Assembly (NCBI RefSeq): GCF_016458275.1 | Contig: NZ_JAEMHM010000001.1 | Coordinates: 310,001 to 374,000 of the forward strand | Direction: 5' to 3' | Source: Geomesophilobacter sediminis | GTDB lineage: Bacteria > Desulfobacterota > Desulfuromonadia > Geobacterales > Geobacteraceae | DNA: 64,000 nt | Part shown: positions 22,037 to 30,421 of the stretch, one piece after another | Layout: the number at the start of each line of letters is the position of its first letter | Numbering within the stretch: position 1 is the stretch's first letter | Translations under genes and position numbers: made by a program | Notes under the pieces: generated by a model | The model's input: the letters and a program-made list of their open reading frames with translations, nothing else | The model's database searches: none | What the model was told of the DNA's origin: nothing

Positions 22037-24502
22037 ATGTCGTTTTTCCAGAACCTGTCGATCAGAGCTAAATTGCTCCTGATCATGTTGCTGTCCGGGA
22101 TCCCGATCTTCCTGGTTTTCCTCTACTTTCTCGGTAGCCAGTACCTCGACAAACGCAACGCCGCCGAACACTCGGTCCTCTCCGCGGTGCAATCGATCGC
22201 CTTCGAGCACACCGCCCAGGTCGAGGGGATGCGCAGCCTCCTGATCGCCCTCTCCCAGTACCCGGAAATCCGGCGTAAGGACGCCGCCGGAAGCTCCAAA
22301 ATCCTGAACCTGATATTGGAAAAAAGCCCGTCCAGCCTCAACGTCGGCGTGGCCGACCGCTACGGCAACATCATCGCCACCGGTTTGAAGCAGCCGTTGC
22401 CGATCGCCTATACCATCGGCGACCGCAAGTATTTCCGGGATGCGGTCCGCACCAAGCGCTTCAGCGCCGGAGAATACAGCGTCAGCCGTTCCATACAGAA
22501 GACGGTTACCCTCCACTTCGCCCTTCCCGTTCTGGACAGGCGCGGCGACGTCGACCTGGTCCTCTACGCCGCCTACAACATGGCGAGCTTCCGCAATATC
22601 TTCACGACCCAGGATCTCCCGTTCGGCTCCATCCTCAATCTCACCGACCACAACGGCAAGGTGCTGTTCCGGTTTTCGAAGCTTGCCCTGGAAGACCTGA
22701 ACGGCCAGATCGACAAGTCGGAGCTGCGTCGCCACATGATCGGAGTGAACGAGGAAGGGGTCCTCTCCGGTGTCGGGATGGACGGTACTCGGCGGCACTT
22801 TGCCTACAAGAGGCTGCGCCTCTCCCCCGCCGACCCGCCCTATCTCTACATCCGCGTGTCCATCCCCGAGGCGGTTGCCACCGCCAACACCCGGCGGGCG
22901 ATGGAGATCTCCCTGGCGGTCTTTCTGATCGCCACCGGGCTCACCCTGTATTTGAGCCGGATCATCGGCGGACGGTACCTGGCCGCGCCCCTGCAGCAGC
23001 TGGTCGAGGCGACCGAGCGGGTCGAAGAGGGGGATCTTTCGGCGCGCAGCGGGCTTCCCTACACCGGCGACGAGATCGGCCGGCTGGCCCGTTCCTTCGA
23101 CGACATGACGCTCTCCCTGGACGAGCGGATCCGGGAGATCAGCCGCAACGAGGCGGAAAAGCACCGTCTGGCCTACTACGATCCCCTTACCACCCTGCCG
23201 AACCGGCGCCTTTTGCGGGAGCGGCTCGATCTCGCCCTGGTGCGCTGCCGGCGGCAACGCACCTCCTTTGCCCTTTTGTACATCGACGTCGACAACTTCA
23301 AGAACATCAACGACAGCCTCGGGCATTCCGCCGGGGACAGCGTGTTGAAGGTGATCGCCACGCGCTACGCCGCCATCATCCGGGAGGACGACGTGGTCTG
23401 CCGGATGGGGGGCGACGAGTTCGCCATCGTCCTGCACGACATCAACCATCCCATCGACGTCACCCTCATCGTGGAGCGCCTCCTCGCGGCGACGGCCGCG
23501 CCGCTGGTGCTGGACGGGCGCGAGCTTCTGGTGACCGCGAGCATCGGTATCGCCCTTTACCCCAAGGATGCCGAGGACACCGGAACCCTGGAGCGCGACG
23601 CCGACATCGCCCTCTACAACGCGAAGGACGAGGGGAAGAACACCTTCCGGATGTTCTCTGAGGAGTTGAACCGCTCCTCGCACGAGCGGATCCAGCTGGT
23701 CCATGCCCTGCAGCATGCCATGGAAAAGAACGAGCTGTCGCTTCACTATCAGCCCAAGATCAGCAACGGGGACGGCCGGATCATCGGGGTGGAGGCGCTT
23801 TTGCGCTGGAATAGCGAAGAGCTCGGGGCGGTGACGCCGGACCGCTTCATTCCGCTTGCCGAGGAGAGCCGGCTGATCATGCCGATCGGCGAGTGGGTGC
23901 TGCGGACCGCCTGCCGGCAGCAGGTTGCCTGGCGGGAACAGGGGCTCGACCTGTGCCTGGCGGTGAACATCTCCGCGGTGCAGCTCAAATCGCCGCACCT
24001 CATCGAGACGGTCCAGGCGATCATCGAAGAGACCGGGATCGTGCCGGAGCAGCTCGAGCTCGAGCTGACCGAGAGTTCGCTGGTGGACAAGCCCGAGGAG
24101 GTGACCCGGATTCTGGAGCGGCTGCGCGGGCTGAAATGCAACATCGCCATCGACGATTTCGGCGTGGGCTACTCTTCGCTCAGCTACCTGAAAAACTTCC
24201 CGGTGACGGTTTTGAAGATCGACCGCTCCTTCGTCAAGGATCTCTCCCACAACTCCAGCGACCGGGCCATCGCGCAGTCGGTGGTGGACCTCGCCAACAA
24301 CCTCAACATGGTGACCGTGGCGGAAGGGGTGGAGCATCCCGACCAGCAGCGGATCCTCGAGGAGATCGGCTGCAGCTACGTCCAGGGATACCTGCACTGC
24401 CGGCCGGTCCCCCCCGAACAGATCCCGGGCATCGTCAGGGAGCGAAACGGCGCCGCGCCGGCGGCCCACGCTGCCGGCGGTTTGGAAGTGACTCACGCGT
24501 AG
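22037..24502 (+). CDS. dCache-HAMP-GGDEF-EAL c-di-GMP enzyme
   Basis: An 821-residue inner-membrane protein. Span 1 is residues 13-33; residues 35-285 form a periplasmic dCache-type sensor (SLNVGVADRYGNIIATG, GDRKYFRDAVRTKRFSAGEYSVSR); span 2 is about 290-312; then HAMP (VEATERVEEGDLSAR). The GGDEF domain has an intact MGGDEF active site preceded by REDD, five residues before it, matching an RxxD inhibitory site. The EAL domain has GVEALLRW, ITESS-like LTESSLVD, DDFGVGYSSL and EGVE, all consistent with phosphodiesterase activity. Both activities look intact, so the sensor probably sets the balance. ATG 22037 lacks a strong ribosome site (GGAGC). Confidence 0.93.
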   Translation: MSFFQNLSIRAKLLLIMLLSGIPIFLVFLYFLGSQYLDKRNAAEHSVLSAVQSIAFEHTAQVEGMRSLLIALSQYPEIRRKDAAGSSKILNLILEKSPSSLNVGVADRYGNIIATGLKQPLPIAYTIGDRKYFRDAVRTKRFSAGEYSVSRSIQKTVTLHFALPVLDRRGDVDLVLYAAYNMASFRNIFTTQDLPFGSILNLTDHNGKVLFRFSKLALEDLNGQIDKSELRRHMIGVNEEGVLSGVGMDGTRRHFAYKRLRLSPADPPYLYIRVSIPEAVATANTRRAMEISLAVFLIATGLTLYLSRIIGGRYLAAPLQQLVEATERVEEGDLSARSGLPYTGDEIGRLARSFDDMTLSLDERIREISRNEAEKHRLAYYDPLTTLPNRRLLRERLDLALVRCRRQRTSFALLYIDVDNFKNINDSLGHSAGDSVLKVIATRYAAIIREDDVVCRMGGDEFAIVLHDINHPIDVTLIVERLLAATAAPLVLDGRELLVTASIGIALYPKDAEDTGTLERDADIALYNAKDEGKNTFRMFSEELNRSSHERIQLVHALQHAMEKNELSLHYQPKISNGDGRIIGVEALLRWNSEELGAVTPDRFIPLAEESRLIMPIGEWVLRTACRQQVAWREQGLDLCLAVNISAVQLKSPHLIETVQAIIEETGIVPEQLELELTESSLVDKPEEVTRILERLRGLKCNIAIDDFGVGYSSLSYLKNFPVTVLKIDRSFVKDLSHNSSDRAIAQSVVDLANNLNMVTVAEGVEHPDQQRILEEIGCSYVQGYLHCRPVPPEQIPGIVRERNGAAPAAHAAGGLEVTHA

Positions 24503-24577
24503 GCGCGACATTGCGGTCGCGATTATCTGAAATCACCGCCTGCGGCGGATCGCGCCAGAAATGGCGCTCCCACAGTG
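24503..24577. repeat. REP palindromes family B (two units)
   Basis: GCGCGACATTGCGGTCGCG (24503-24521) is followed by TCACCGCCTGCGGCGGATCG and CGCCAGAAATGGCGCTCCCACAG. The same arrangement appears at 44351-44398 and 59633-59675. Confidence 0.85.
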
Positions 24578-24641
24578 AAAAGGCCTCCCGTCCTTTCTGT
24601 CGGCACGACACTCTTTCCGCGCAGCTTTGGGCGGCAAAACG

Positions 24642-24678
24642 AAGCGGCACTTCCCTCCGGGGAGGCCGCTTTTTTTGC
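24642..24678. terminator. Intrinsic terminator
   Basis: AAGCGGC ... GCCGCTT stem with an inner CCTCC/GGAGG pair, followed by seven T. It ends the GGDEF-EAL gene. Confidence 0.85.
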
Positions 24679-24772
24679 GTCTTCCGGGGCGGGTCACCTT
24701 CTCCGGCCCAACCGCTGTCCCGCCGTTAATGCCGTTTCCCAGCACCATCTCCTCGCGAAAATCAAATATTGC

Positions 24773-24799
24773 AAAACTTTGTTACATTTTTGCCGATAG
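24773..24799 (+). promoter_or_regulatory. Candidate sigma-28 promoter upstream of the iron alcohol dehydrogenase
   Basis: AAAACTTT, exactly 11 bases, GCCGATAG, close to the FliA consensus TAAAGTTT-N11-GCCGATAA. It lies 216 bases before the ATG at 25015, and the stretch between is hairpin-rich. Confidence 0.55.
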
Positions 24800-25014
24800 G
24801 TAGGGTGGTGGCTCCGTGAAAACGCGGCCTCGCAGCGAGTGGCCCGGATTACGTTCCGGTAAGGTCTGGGTGGCGGCAATGGCAGAATAGCCAGGGCTCT
24901 TGGTCCGGTAACACGGCTTCGGAATCCTTGGTGATTATGAGAAAAAAATTACTACCATTTTGTGAAATGCCGTTTTAATATGCGGTAACGAAATGGTAAT
25001 GGTTTGGGGGCCGC
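24800..25014 (+). other. Hairpin-rich leader region of the alcohol dehydrogenase-kinase operon
   Basis: Visible stems: CCGTG/CGCGG with an AAAA loop, CTCG/CGAG, CCCGGA paired with TCTGGG, and TGGC/GCCA around AGAATA. The last 60 bases are AT-rich (AGAAAAAAATTACTACCATTT, then two copies of GAAATG/GGTAATG). I do not recognise a known riboswitch in it. No open frame is supported. Confidence 0.4.
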
Positions 25015-26172
25015 ATGGATTCGATTTCCTTTCGCAAATTCGTGGTCCCGGAGATGATCTTCGGCAACGGCTCGTTTGCCCTGGTTGACGGGTACGCGAA
25101 GCGGTTCGGCCTGAAGCGGGTGCTCCTGGTCTCCGATCCCGGGGTGACCGAGGCGGGGTGGACCGAAGGGGTCATCGGCTGCCTCGGGAAATCCGGTATC
25201 GAGGCCGAGCTCTTCAACGCCGTCAGCTCCAACCCCAAGGACCGGGAGGTCATGGCGGGGGCCGATTGCTACCGCGCCGCCGCCTGCGACGGGATCGTCG
25301 CGGTCGGCGGCGGCAGCCCGATCGACTGTGCCAAAGGGATCGGCATCGTCTGCTCCAACGGCGGCCACATCCTCGACTTCGAGGGGATCGACCGGGTCCC
25401 TCTTCCCATGCCTCCCCTGATCTGCATTCCAACCACCGCCGGGACCGCGGCGGACATCTCCCAGTTCGCCATCATCAGCGCGACCCAAGAGCAGCGCAAG
25501 GTTGCCATCGTCAGCAAGGCGCTCGTTCCCGACCTCGCCCTCATCGATCCCCTCACGACCACCACCATGGATCGCAGCCTCACCGCCTGCACCGGCATCG
25601 ACGCGCTGGTCCACGCCATCGAGGCGTACGTCTCCACCGGAGGCTCCCCGCTCACCGATCTCCATGCCCTGGAGGCGATCCGGCTCGTGTCCCGGCACCT
25701 CCCCAAGGTCCTGGCCCAGCCGGATAACCTCGAGCAGCGCGAAGCGATGATGCTCGCCAGCACCCACGCCGGAATGGCGTTTTCCAACGGGAGTCTCGGC
25801 GCGGTCCATGCCATGGCCCACAGCCTGGGCGGCTTGCTGGACAGCCCCCACGGCGACTGCAACGCCCAGCTTCTGGAACACGTCGTCGCCTTCAACTATC
25901 CCGCCTGTCCGCAGCGCTGCCGGCGCATCGCCGAAGCGATGGGGATCGATCTCGTTGAGATGACCGACGGGGCGGTCCGCGCCGCGCTGACCTCCGCCAT
26001 CCACGCCCTCAGGGCCCGGGCGGGGATCGTGGGGAGCCTTGCCGACCGGGGGGTGACGCGGGAGATGATCCCCCGGCTGGCCGCCAACGCGATGCAGGAT
26101 CCTTGCATGGTGACCAATCCCCGCCAGCCGTCGCGCGGGGAAATCGAGGCTATCTATGTCGCAGCTCTTTGA
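25015..26172 (+). CDS. Iron-containing (group III) alcohol dehydrogenase
   Basis: A 385-residue cytoplasmic oxidoreductase of the iron-dependent alcohol dehydrogenase family. The NAD(P)-binding region has GIVAVGGGSPIDCAKGIG and IPTTAGTAAD. The metal-binding helices contain TGIDALVHAIEAYVS, GAVHAMAHSLGGLLDSPHGDCNA, with the three His and one Asp expected to hold Fe(II). It interconverts alcohols and aldehydes; substrate cannot be predicted. Its ribosome site is poor (GGGGGCC). The stop lies 17 bases inside the next gene, a hybrid histidine kinase, so the two are coupled and the kinase may sense or report on alcohol metabolism. Confidence 0.93.
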   Translation: MDSISFRKFVVPEMIFGNGSFALVDGYAKRFGLKRVLLVSDPGVTEAGWTEGVIGCLGKSGIEAELFNAVSSNPKDREVMAGADCYRAAACDGIVAVGGGSPIDCAKGIGIVCSNGGHILDFEGIDRVPLPMPPLICIPTTAGTAADISQFAIISATQEQRKVAIVSKALVPDLALIDPLTTTTMDRSLTACTGIDALVHAIEAYVSTGGSPLTDLHALEAIRLVSRHLPKVLAQPDNLEQREAMMLASTHAGMAFSNGSLGAVHAMAHSLGGLLDSPHGDCNAQLLEHVVAFNYPACPQRCRRIAEAMGIDLVEMTDGAVRAALTSAIHALRARAGIVGSLADRGVTREMIPRLAANAMQDPCMVTNPRQPSRGEIEAIYVAAL

Positions 26173-27925
26173 TCCAAGGGTGGATTGGGAGGCGCTTCAC
26201 AGCCAGATCGCCCGGCTCGGGGAGCAGTCGACCCGCAAGAGCTACTACCCGCTGCTCCAAAAGCGCCTGCACGAACTGGAGGAGGAGATCCGGCACCGGC
26301 TGGTCCTGGAGCAGGAGCTCTTCATGAACAACACCATGCTGGAGGAGGAAATCGCCCACCGGCAGACGGCGGAGGCCCTTGCCTCCACCGAACGGGACAA
26401 CGCGCGGGCCATTTTCGAGGCCGCGCCGGTCGGCATGCTCATCGTGGACCAGGAGGTCCGGGTCCTCGACGCGAACCGGGCCCTGGAGGCGATCACCCGG
26501 CGCCCTTCCGGCGGGCTCTCCGGTGGTTCGCCCGGGGCCGCCTTCGGCTGCGCCTTCTTCGATTCGGAAGGGTGCTGCGGCGAGACCCAGCACTGCGGTG
26601 AGTGCCGTCTGCGCCAACTGGTGTGCGAGGTGATGCAGTCGCGCCGGGGCTGCTACGGCATCGAGCTGAGCCTGATCCGGCGGCAGGGGGAGCGCCGCGA
26701 GACCCTCTGGCTCAAGACGAGCGTGGAGCCGATCACGGTTTCCGGCGGGGCGTGTGCCATCATCGCCGTGGAGGACATTACCGAACATCGTCGCATGCAG
26801 GAGGAGATGTTGCGCAACCACAAGCTCGAATCGCTGGGGGTCCTGGCCGGCGGTATCGCCCATGATTTCAACAACCTTTTGACCGGAGTGATCGCCAACC
26901 TCTCCATGGCCGTGGCCAAGGGGGAGGCCGACAACAGCTCCCTGATCAAGCGGGCGCTCCAATCCGCCGAAGGGGCGCGCGAGCTCACCCGGCAGCTTCT
27001 GACCTTTGCCAAGGGGGGAGCCCCGGTCAAGCAGCTGGTCTCCATCGCGGACATCGTGAAGGATTCGGCGGAGTTCGCGCTGAGGGGTGCCAAGGTGGCC
27101 TGCCGCTTCCATATCGCGGAAGGGGTGTGGGATGCCGAGGTGGACGTCGGGCAACTGAGCCAGGTGATCAGCAACCTCGTGATCAACGCCGACCAGGCGA
27201 TGCCCGCGGGGGGGATCATCCGGATCGCGATCGGCAACCAGGAATTTACCGCCCCGGCGCACCACCTTCCCGCCGGGCGCTACGTCTGCATCAGCGTCGC
27301 TGACGAAGGGGTCGGCATCCCGCCCGAGTGCATCAACCGCATCTTCGACCCCTACTTCACCACCAAGGAGACCGGGACCGGGCTCGGTCTCGCCATGGTC
27401 CACTCCATCGTCACCCGCCACGGCGGCCAGATCGAGATCGCTTCCGGCCCCCTGTGCGGGTCCACCTTTACCGTCTACCTGCCTGCCTCGGACCGCAGCG
27501 TCGCGGTCGTGGCGGCGGCGCCGGACCGCCAGATCCGGACCGGACGGGGGCGCGTGCTGGTGATGGACGACGAGCCGATCATCCGGGAGGTTGCCGAGGA
27601 GATGCTGGAGATGCTCGGCTACCAGTGCTGCACCTGCAACGACGGGGAGCAGGCGATCGAGCTCTACCGTGCGGCGCTGGCAAACGACGAGCCCTTTGCC
27701 GCGGTGATCATGGACCTCACCATTGCCGGCGGGATGGGGGGCGTGGAGGCGATCGCGCGGATCCGGGCGCTCGATCCGGCGGTGCGGGCCATCGTCTCCA
27801 GCGGTTACAACAGCGACCCCATCGTCGGCTCCCACAAGGAGTACGGCTTCAAGGCCGCGGTCCCCAAGCCGTTCACCATGGCGGCGATGGCCGAGGCGCT
27901 CGCCGAGGTGATCGGCCTGCAGTAG
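26156..27925 (+). CDS. Soluble hybrid histidine kinase with Cys-rich PAS and receiver domain
   Basis: A 589-residue cytoplasmic kinase without membrane spans. Residues 25-75 are a coiled coil; 80-215 a PAS domain carrying GCAFFDSEGCCGETQHCGECRLRQLVC, an unusual Cys cluster that could bind an iron-sulfur cluster or metal. HisKA has GGIAHDFNNLLTGV with the phospho-His, HATPase has NLVINADQAM, DEGVGIP and GTGLGLAMV, and the C-terminal receiver has VMDDEP and VIMDLTIAG (phospho-Asp) and KPFT. It overlaps the iron alcohol dehydrogenase by 17 bases. The Cys cluster suggests redox or oxygen sensing, but that is inference. It ends near terminator 28005. Confidence 0.92.
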   Translation: MSQLFDPRVDWEALHSQIARLGEQSTRKSYYPLLQKRLHELEEEIRHRLVLEQELFMNNTMLEEEIAHRQTAEALASTERDNARAIFEAAPVGMLIVDQEVRVLDANRALEAITRRPSGGLSGGSPGAAFGCAFFDSEGCCGETQHCGECRLRQLVCEVMQSRRGCYGIELSLIRRQGERRETLWLKTSVEPITVSGGACAIIAVEDITEHRRMQEEMLRNHKLESLGVLAGGIAHDFNNLLTGVIANLSMAVAKGEADNSSLIKRALQSAEGARELTRQLLTFAKGGAPVKQLVSIADIVKDSAEFALRGAKVACRFHIAEGVWDAEVDVGQLSQVISNLVINADQAMPAGGIIRIAIGNQEFTAPAHHLPAGRYVCISVADEGVGIPPECINRIFDPYFTTKETGTGLGLAMVHSIVTRHGGQIEIASGPLCGSTFTVYLPASDRSVAVVAAAPDRQIRTGRGRVLVMDDEPIIREVAEEMLEMLGYQCCTCNDGEQAIELYRAALANDEPFAAVIMDLTIAGGMGGVEAIARIRALDPAVRAIVSSGYNSDPIVGSHKEYGFKAAVPKPFTMAAMAEALAEVIGLQ

Positions 27926-27932
27926 CGGTCCC

Positions 27933-27961
27933 GGGGACTGGCTCCGAAGGTGCCTGTCCCC
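27933..27961. repeat. Interspersed hairpin family C, copy 2 (inverted)
   Basis: GGGGACTGGCTCCGAAGGTG then CCTGTCCCC, the reverse complement of the copies at 18929 and 59580. Confidence 0.85.
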
Positions 27962-28004
27962 CTCAATCAACTCTGAGACCGATCCGACCCGGCGGCAACC
28001 GCAC

Positions 28005-28044
28005 CAAAAAAAAGGGCTTCCCCCGATCCGGGGGAAGCCCTTTT
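28005..28044. terminator. Bidirectional intrinsic terminator
   Basis: AAAAAAAAGGGCTTCCCCC and GGGGGAAGCCCTTTT around GATCC. It serves the hybrid kinase (plus) and the convergent GGDEF-EAL gene (minus). Confidence 0.9.
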
Positions 28045-28067
28045 GGCGCTCCTGCCGCGCCAAGCGC

Positions 28068-30179
28068 TCACCCTGCCGCCAGCTCGACCTTCCCGGTGAA
28101 AAACTTCTCCACCTCCTCGGCGACTACCGGTCGCGAGATCAGATACCCCTGGACCGCATGGCACCCCTCCTGGCGCAAAAGTTCCAGCTGCTCCAGCGTT
28201 TCCACCCCCTCGGCCACCACCTGCAGCTTGAGGCTCTCCGCCATCGCGATGATCGCGGCGACGATGGCCCGGTCCTCCTCGCTCTTGGTCATGTTCCAGA
28301 CGAAGGTCCGGTCGATCTTCAGGATGTCGATCGGGTAGCGGTGCAGATAGCTCAGCGAGGAGTAGCCGGTGCCGAAATCGTCGATGGATACGGTGATCCC
28401 GGCGCGCCGCAGTTGGGCCAGCGCCTCTCTCGTGTATTCGTTGTTCTGCATCAGGGATGACTCGGTGATCTCGATCTCCAGAAGATGCGGGTCGAGTCCG
28501 GTCTCTTCCAGCGCCGAGACTACGGTCCGCTCCACGTCCTGCCGCTTGAAATGCACCGGGGAGAGGTTTACCGCGACCCGGATCGGCTGGTGGTCCACCT
28601 CCTGCCAGTGCCGGGCCTGCCGGGTGGCGCTGCGGAGCACCCAGTCGGTAACGCCGGTAATGATCCCGCTCTCCTCGGCCAGGGGGATGAACCGGTCCGG
28701 CGCCACGAGCCCCAGTTTCGGGTGGTTCCAGCGCAAAAGCGCCTCCACCGCGGTGACCCGGCCGCTGTCGAGGTCGACCTTGGGCTGGTAGTGCAAAAAG
28801 AGTTCGCCGCGGTCCAGCGCGAGCCGCAGGTCGGTCTGCAGCGAGACGCGGTCGCTGGCGTTCTGGGTCATTTTCTTGTTGAAGAGGCGGAAGGCGTTTT
28901 TGCCGCTGTCCTTGGCATGGTACATCGCGATGTCGGCATTCATGAGCAGTTCATCCACGCTCTGCCCGTCGTACGGGAACAGGGTGGCCCCGACGCTCGC
29001 GGTGATGTAAACCTCCTCGTCCCCCATCAAGAAGGGGAGGGCGAAGAGGTCCAGGATCTTCGCCCCGACCAGGGCGACGTGGTCCGCGGTGCCGATGTTC
29101 TGCACGAAGAGGGTGAACTCGTCTCCCCCAAGCCGCGCCACCGTGTCGCACTCGCGCACCACCCTGCCGAGGCGCTGGGCGACCCCCAAAAGCAGCAGGT
29201 CGCCGGTGCGGTGCCCCCGGGTGTCGTTGATGTCCTTGAACCGGTCCAGGTCGATGAACAGAACGGCGAGCTCGCTTTTTTGGCGCTCGGCATGGCGCAG
29301 GGCCTGGGTCAGCCGGTCGTAGAAGAGGGTCCGGTTGGGGAGGCGGGTCAGGGGGTCGTAGTGGGCGAGCTGTTCCAGGTGCGCCTGGCGCTGCCTCAGA
29401 ATCTGGTTGCGCTCCTCGATCTCGCAGAGCATGTGGTTGAAGCCGTGATAAAGCATCCCGATCTCGTCCTGGGACGGGGCTTCGGCGCGCAGGGCGTAGT
29501 TTCTGGTCTCGGCCACTTCCTGCATGGTTCCCACCAGGTTGAGCAGCGGCGACGAGATCGTCTTCTGCATCTGTGCGGAGAGAAAGAAGGCGGTGGCGAA
29601 GGCACCGGCCATGAAAAGGATCGAGGTGACCAGGGTCGAGCGCAGGCTGCTGAAGAAGTGATCGGTGCTGCCGTGAATGATGACGGTGCCGATCTCCTCG
29701 GCGTCGACCTTGATCGGGCGGGTCAGGGTGGAGTAGCCTTCGGTGAGCGAGGAGCGGGCGGCGTTCAGCTTGAGCTGCTCGACCTTGCAAAGAACGGTAG
29801 CGGGGGGCGCGCCGAGAGGAATCTGTTCCAGGGGGAGCTGGGTGGTGTCGCGCCCCTTCGCGAGGTGCCGGGCGAAGATGCGTCCGTCCCGGCTGACCAC
29901 GTACGCGGCGAGGATGGACGATTTGACCGTGAGGGGGCGGATGGTGTCCTGGGCTTCCTGGGGGTAGTCGAACAGGACCGCGGAGGCGGTGTTCTTCACG
30001 ATCATGTCGGCAAAAGAGACCAGGTCCTCCTGCTGGGCGTAGTAGAGGAGCCTCGCCTCCCGGATCACGAAGAACAGCGACGCGAGGATCAGCGTGACCG
30101 TGCAGCCCGCCAGGATCATCAGGGTCAGCTTCTGCTTGAGCGGAAGGTTGGTGACCGCCCTCGTGTTAAGGATCTTCAT
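28068..30179 (-). CDS. CHASE-like sensor - HAMP - GGDEF-EAL c-di-GMP enzyme
   Basis: A 703-residue inner-membrane protein. Span 1 covers residues 17-40; 45-170 form a small periplasmic sensor (FADMIVKNTASAVLFDYPQEAQDTI is typical of CHASE8-like sensors); span 2 is 182-204; HAMP follows (VAETRNYALRAEAPSQDEIG). GGDEF is intact (ARLGGDEFTLF) with RECD five residues before it as RxxD inhibitory site. EAL is intact (AVEALLRW, ITESSLMQ, DDFGTGYSSLS, EGVET). Both synthesis and breakdown of c-di-GMP appear possible. It shares architecture with the enzyme at 22037 but is clearly a different paralogue. A sigma-28-like promoter lies about 165 bases upstream. Confidence 0.93.
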   Translation of the reverse strand: MKILNTRAVTNLPLKQKLTLMILAGCTVTLILASLFFVIREARLLYYAQQEDLVSFADMIVKNTASAVLFDYPQEAQDTIRPLTVKSSILAAYVVSRDGRIFARHLAKGRDTTQLPLEQIPLGAPPATVLCKVEQLKLNAARSSLTEGYSTLTRPIKVDAEEIGTVIIHGSTDHFFSSLRSTLVTSILFMAGAFATAFFLSAQMQKTISSPLLNLVGTMQEVAETRNYALRAEAPSQDEIGMLYHGFNHMLCEIEERNQILRQRQAHLEQLAHYDPLTRLPNRTLFYDRLTQALRHAERQKSELAVLFIDLDRFKDINDTRGHRTGDLLLLGVAQRLGRVVRECDTVARLGGDEFTLFVQNIGTADHVALVGAKILDLFALPFLMGDEEVYITASVGATLFPYDGQSVDELLMNADIAMYHAKDSGKNAFRLFNKKMTQNASDRVSLQTDLRLALDRGELFLHYQPKVDLDSGRVTAVEALLRWNHPKLGLVAPDRFIPLAEESGIITGVTDWVLRSATRQARHWQEVDHQPIRVAVNLSPVHFKRQDVERTVVSALEETGLDPHLLEIEITESSLMQNNEYTREALAQLRRAGITVSIDDFGTGYSSLSYLHRYPIDILKIDRTFVWNMTKSEEDRAIVAAIIAMAESLKLQVVAEGVETLEQLELLRQEGCHAVQGYLISRPVVAEEVEKFFTGKVELAAG

Positions 30180-30343
30180 GGTTCACCGTTGCGGTTCAAA
30201 CATACCCGCCCACGGCGACCCTCGGTCGGGCGTGGGGGCAGGGCCAACCCCGGAGAAACCGGGAAAAGCCGCATTGCAGGAGGGCACCGGGCTGAGCCGC
30301 CGGGACGCGGCGACAGGAATCTGCAACCGTTGCAATACGTTCG
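30180..30343 (-). other. GC-rich hairpin leader of the GGDEF-EAL gene
   Basis: Stems visible on either strand: CCCACG/CGTGGG enclosing GACC/GGTC (30210-30236), CCCGG/CCGGG (about 30251-30265) and GCCGC/GCGGC (about 30296-30311). I recognise no known riboswitch; c-di-GMP (GEMM) consensus bases are not seen. Confidence 0.35.
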
Positions 30344-30371
30344 TTATCGGCAGCTCATGGCCACTGCTTTA
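30344..30371 (-). promoter_or_regulatory. Sigma-28-like promoter with one extra spacer base
   Basis: On the minus strand TAAAG (from 30371), then GCCGATAA (30351-30344), a perfect -10. Counting from TAAA the gap is 16 bases instead of the usual 15. It points toward the GGDEF-EAL gene starting at 30179. Confidence 0.45.
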
Positions 30372-30421
30372 ATGCCGGGCGAAAAATGTCGGGAATGTAC
30401 CTACAGCCAAAGAAGGGAGGG

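Noticed and set aside
21788-24511. 907-codon open frame on the minus strand
   Set aside because: It lies exactly opposite the GGDEF-EAL gene (22037-24502), has a Gly/Asp/Val/Leu-rich, motif-free translation, and is explained by high GC at third positions.
26150-28063. 637-codon minus-strand frame opposite the hybrid kinase
   Set aside because: Shadow frame; no ribosome site or family motif.
30180-30421. Possible c-di-GMP (GEMM) or cobalamin riboswitch before the GGDEF-EAL gene
   Set aside because: Hairpins are present, but the conserved bases of GEMM, cobalamin and other riboswitch classes I know were not found.
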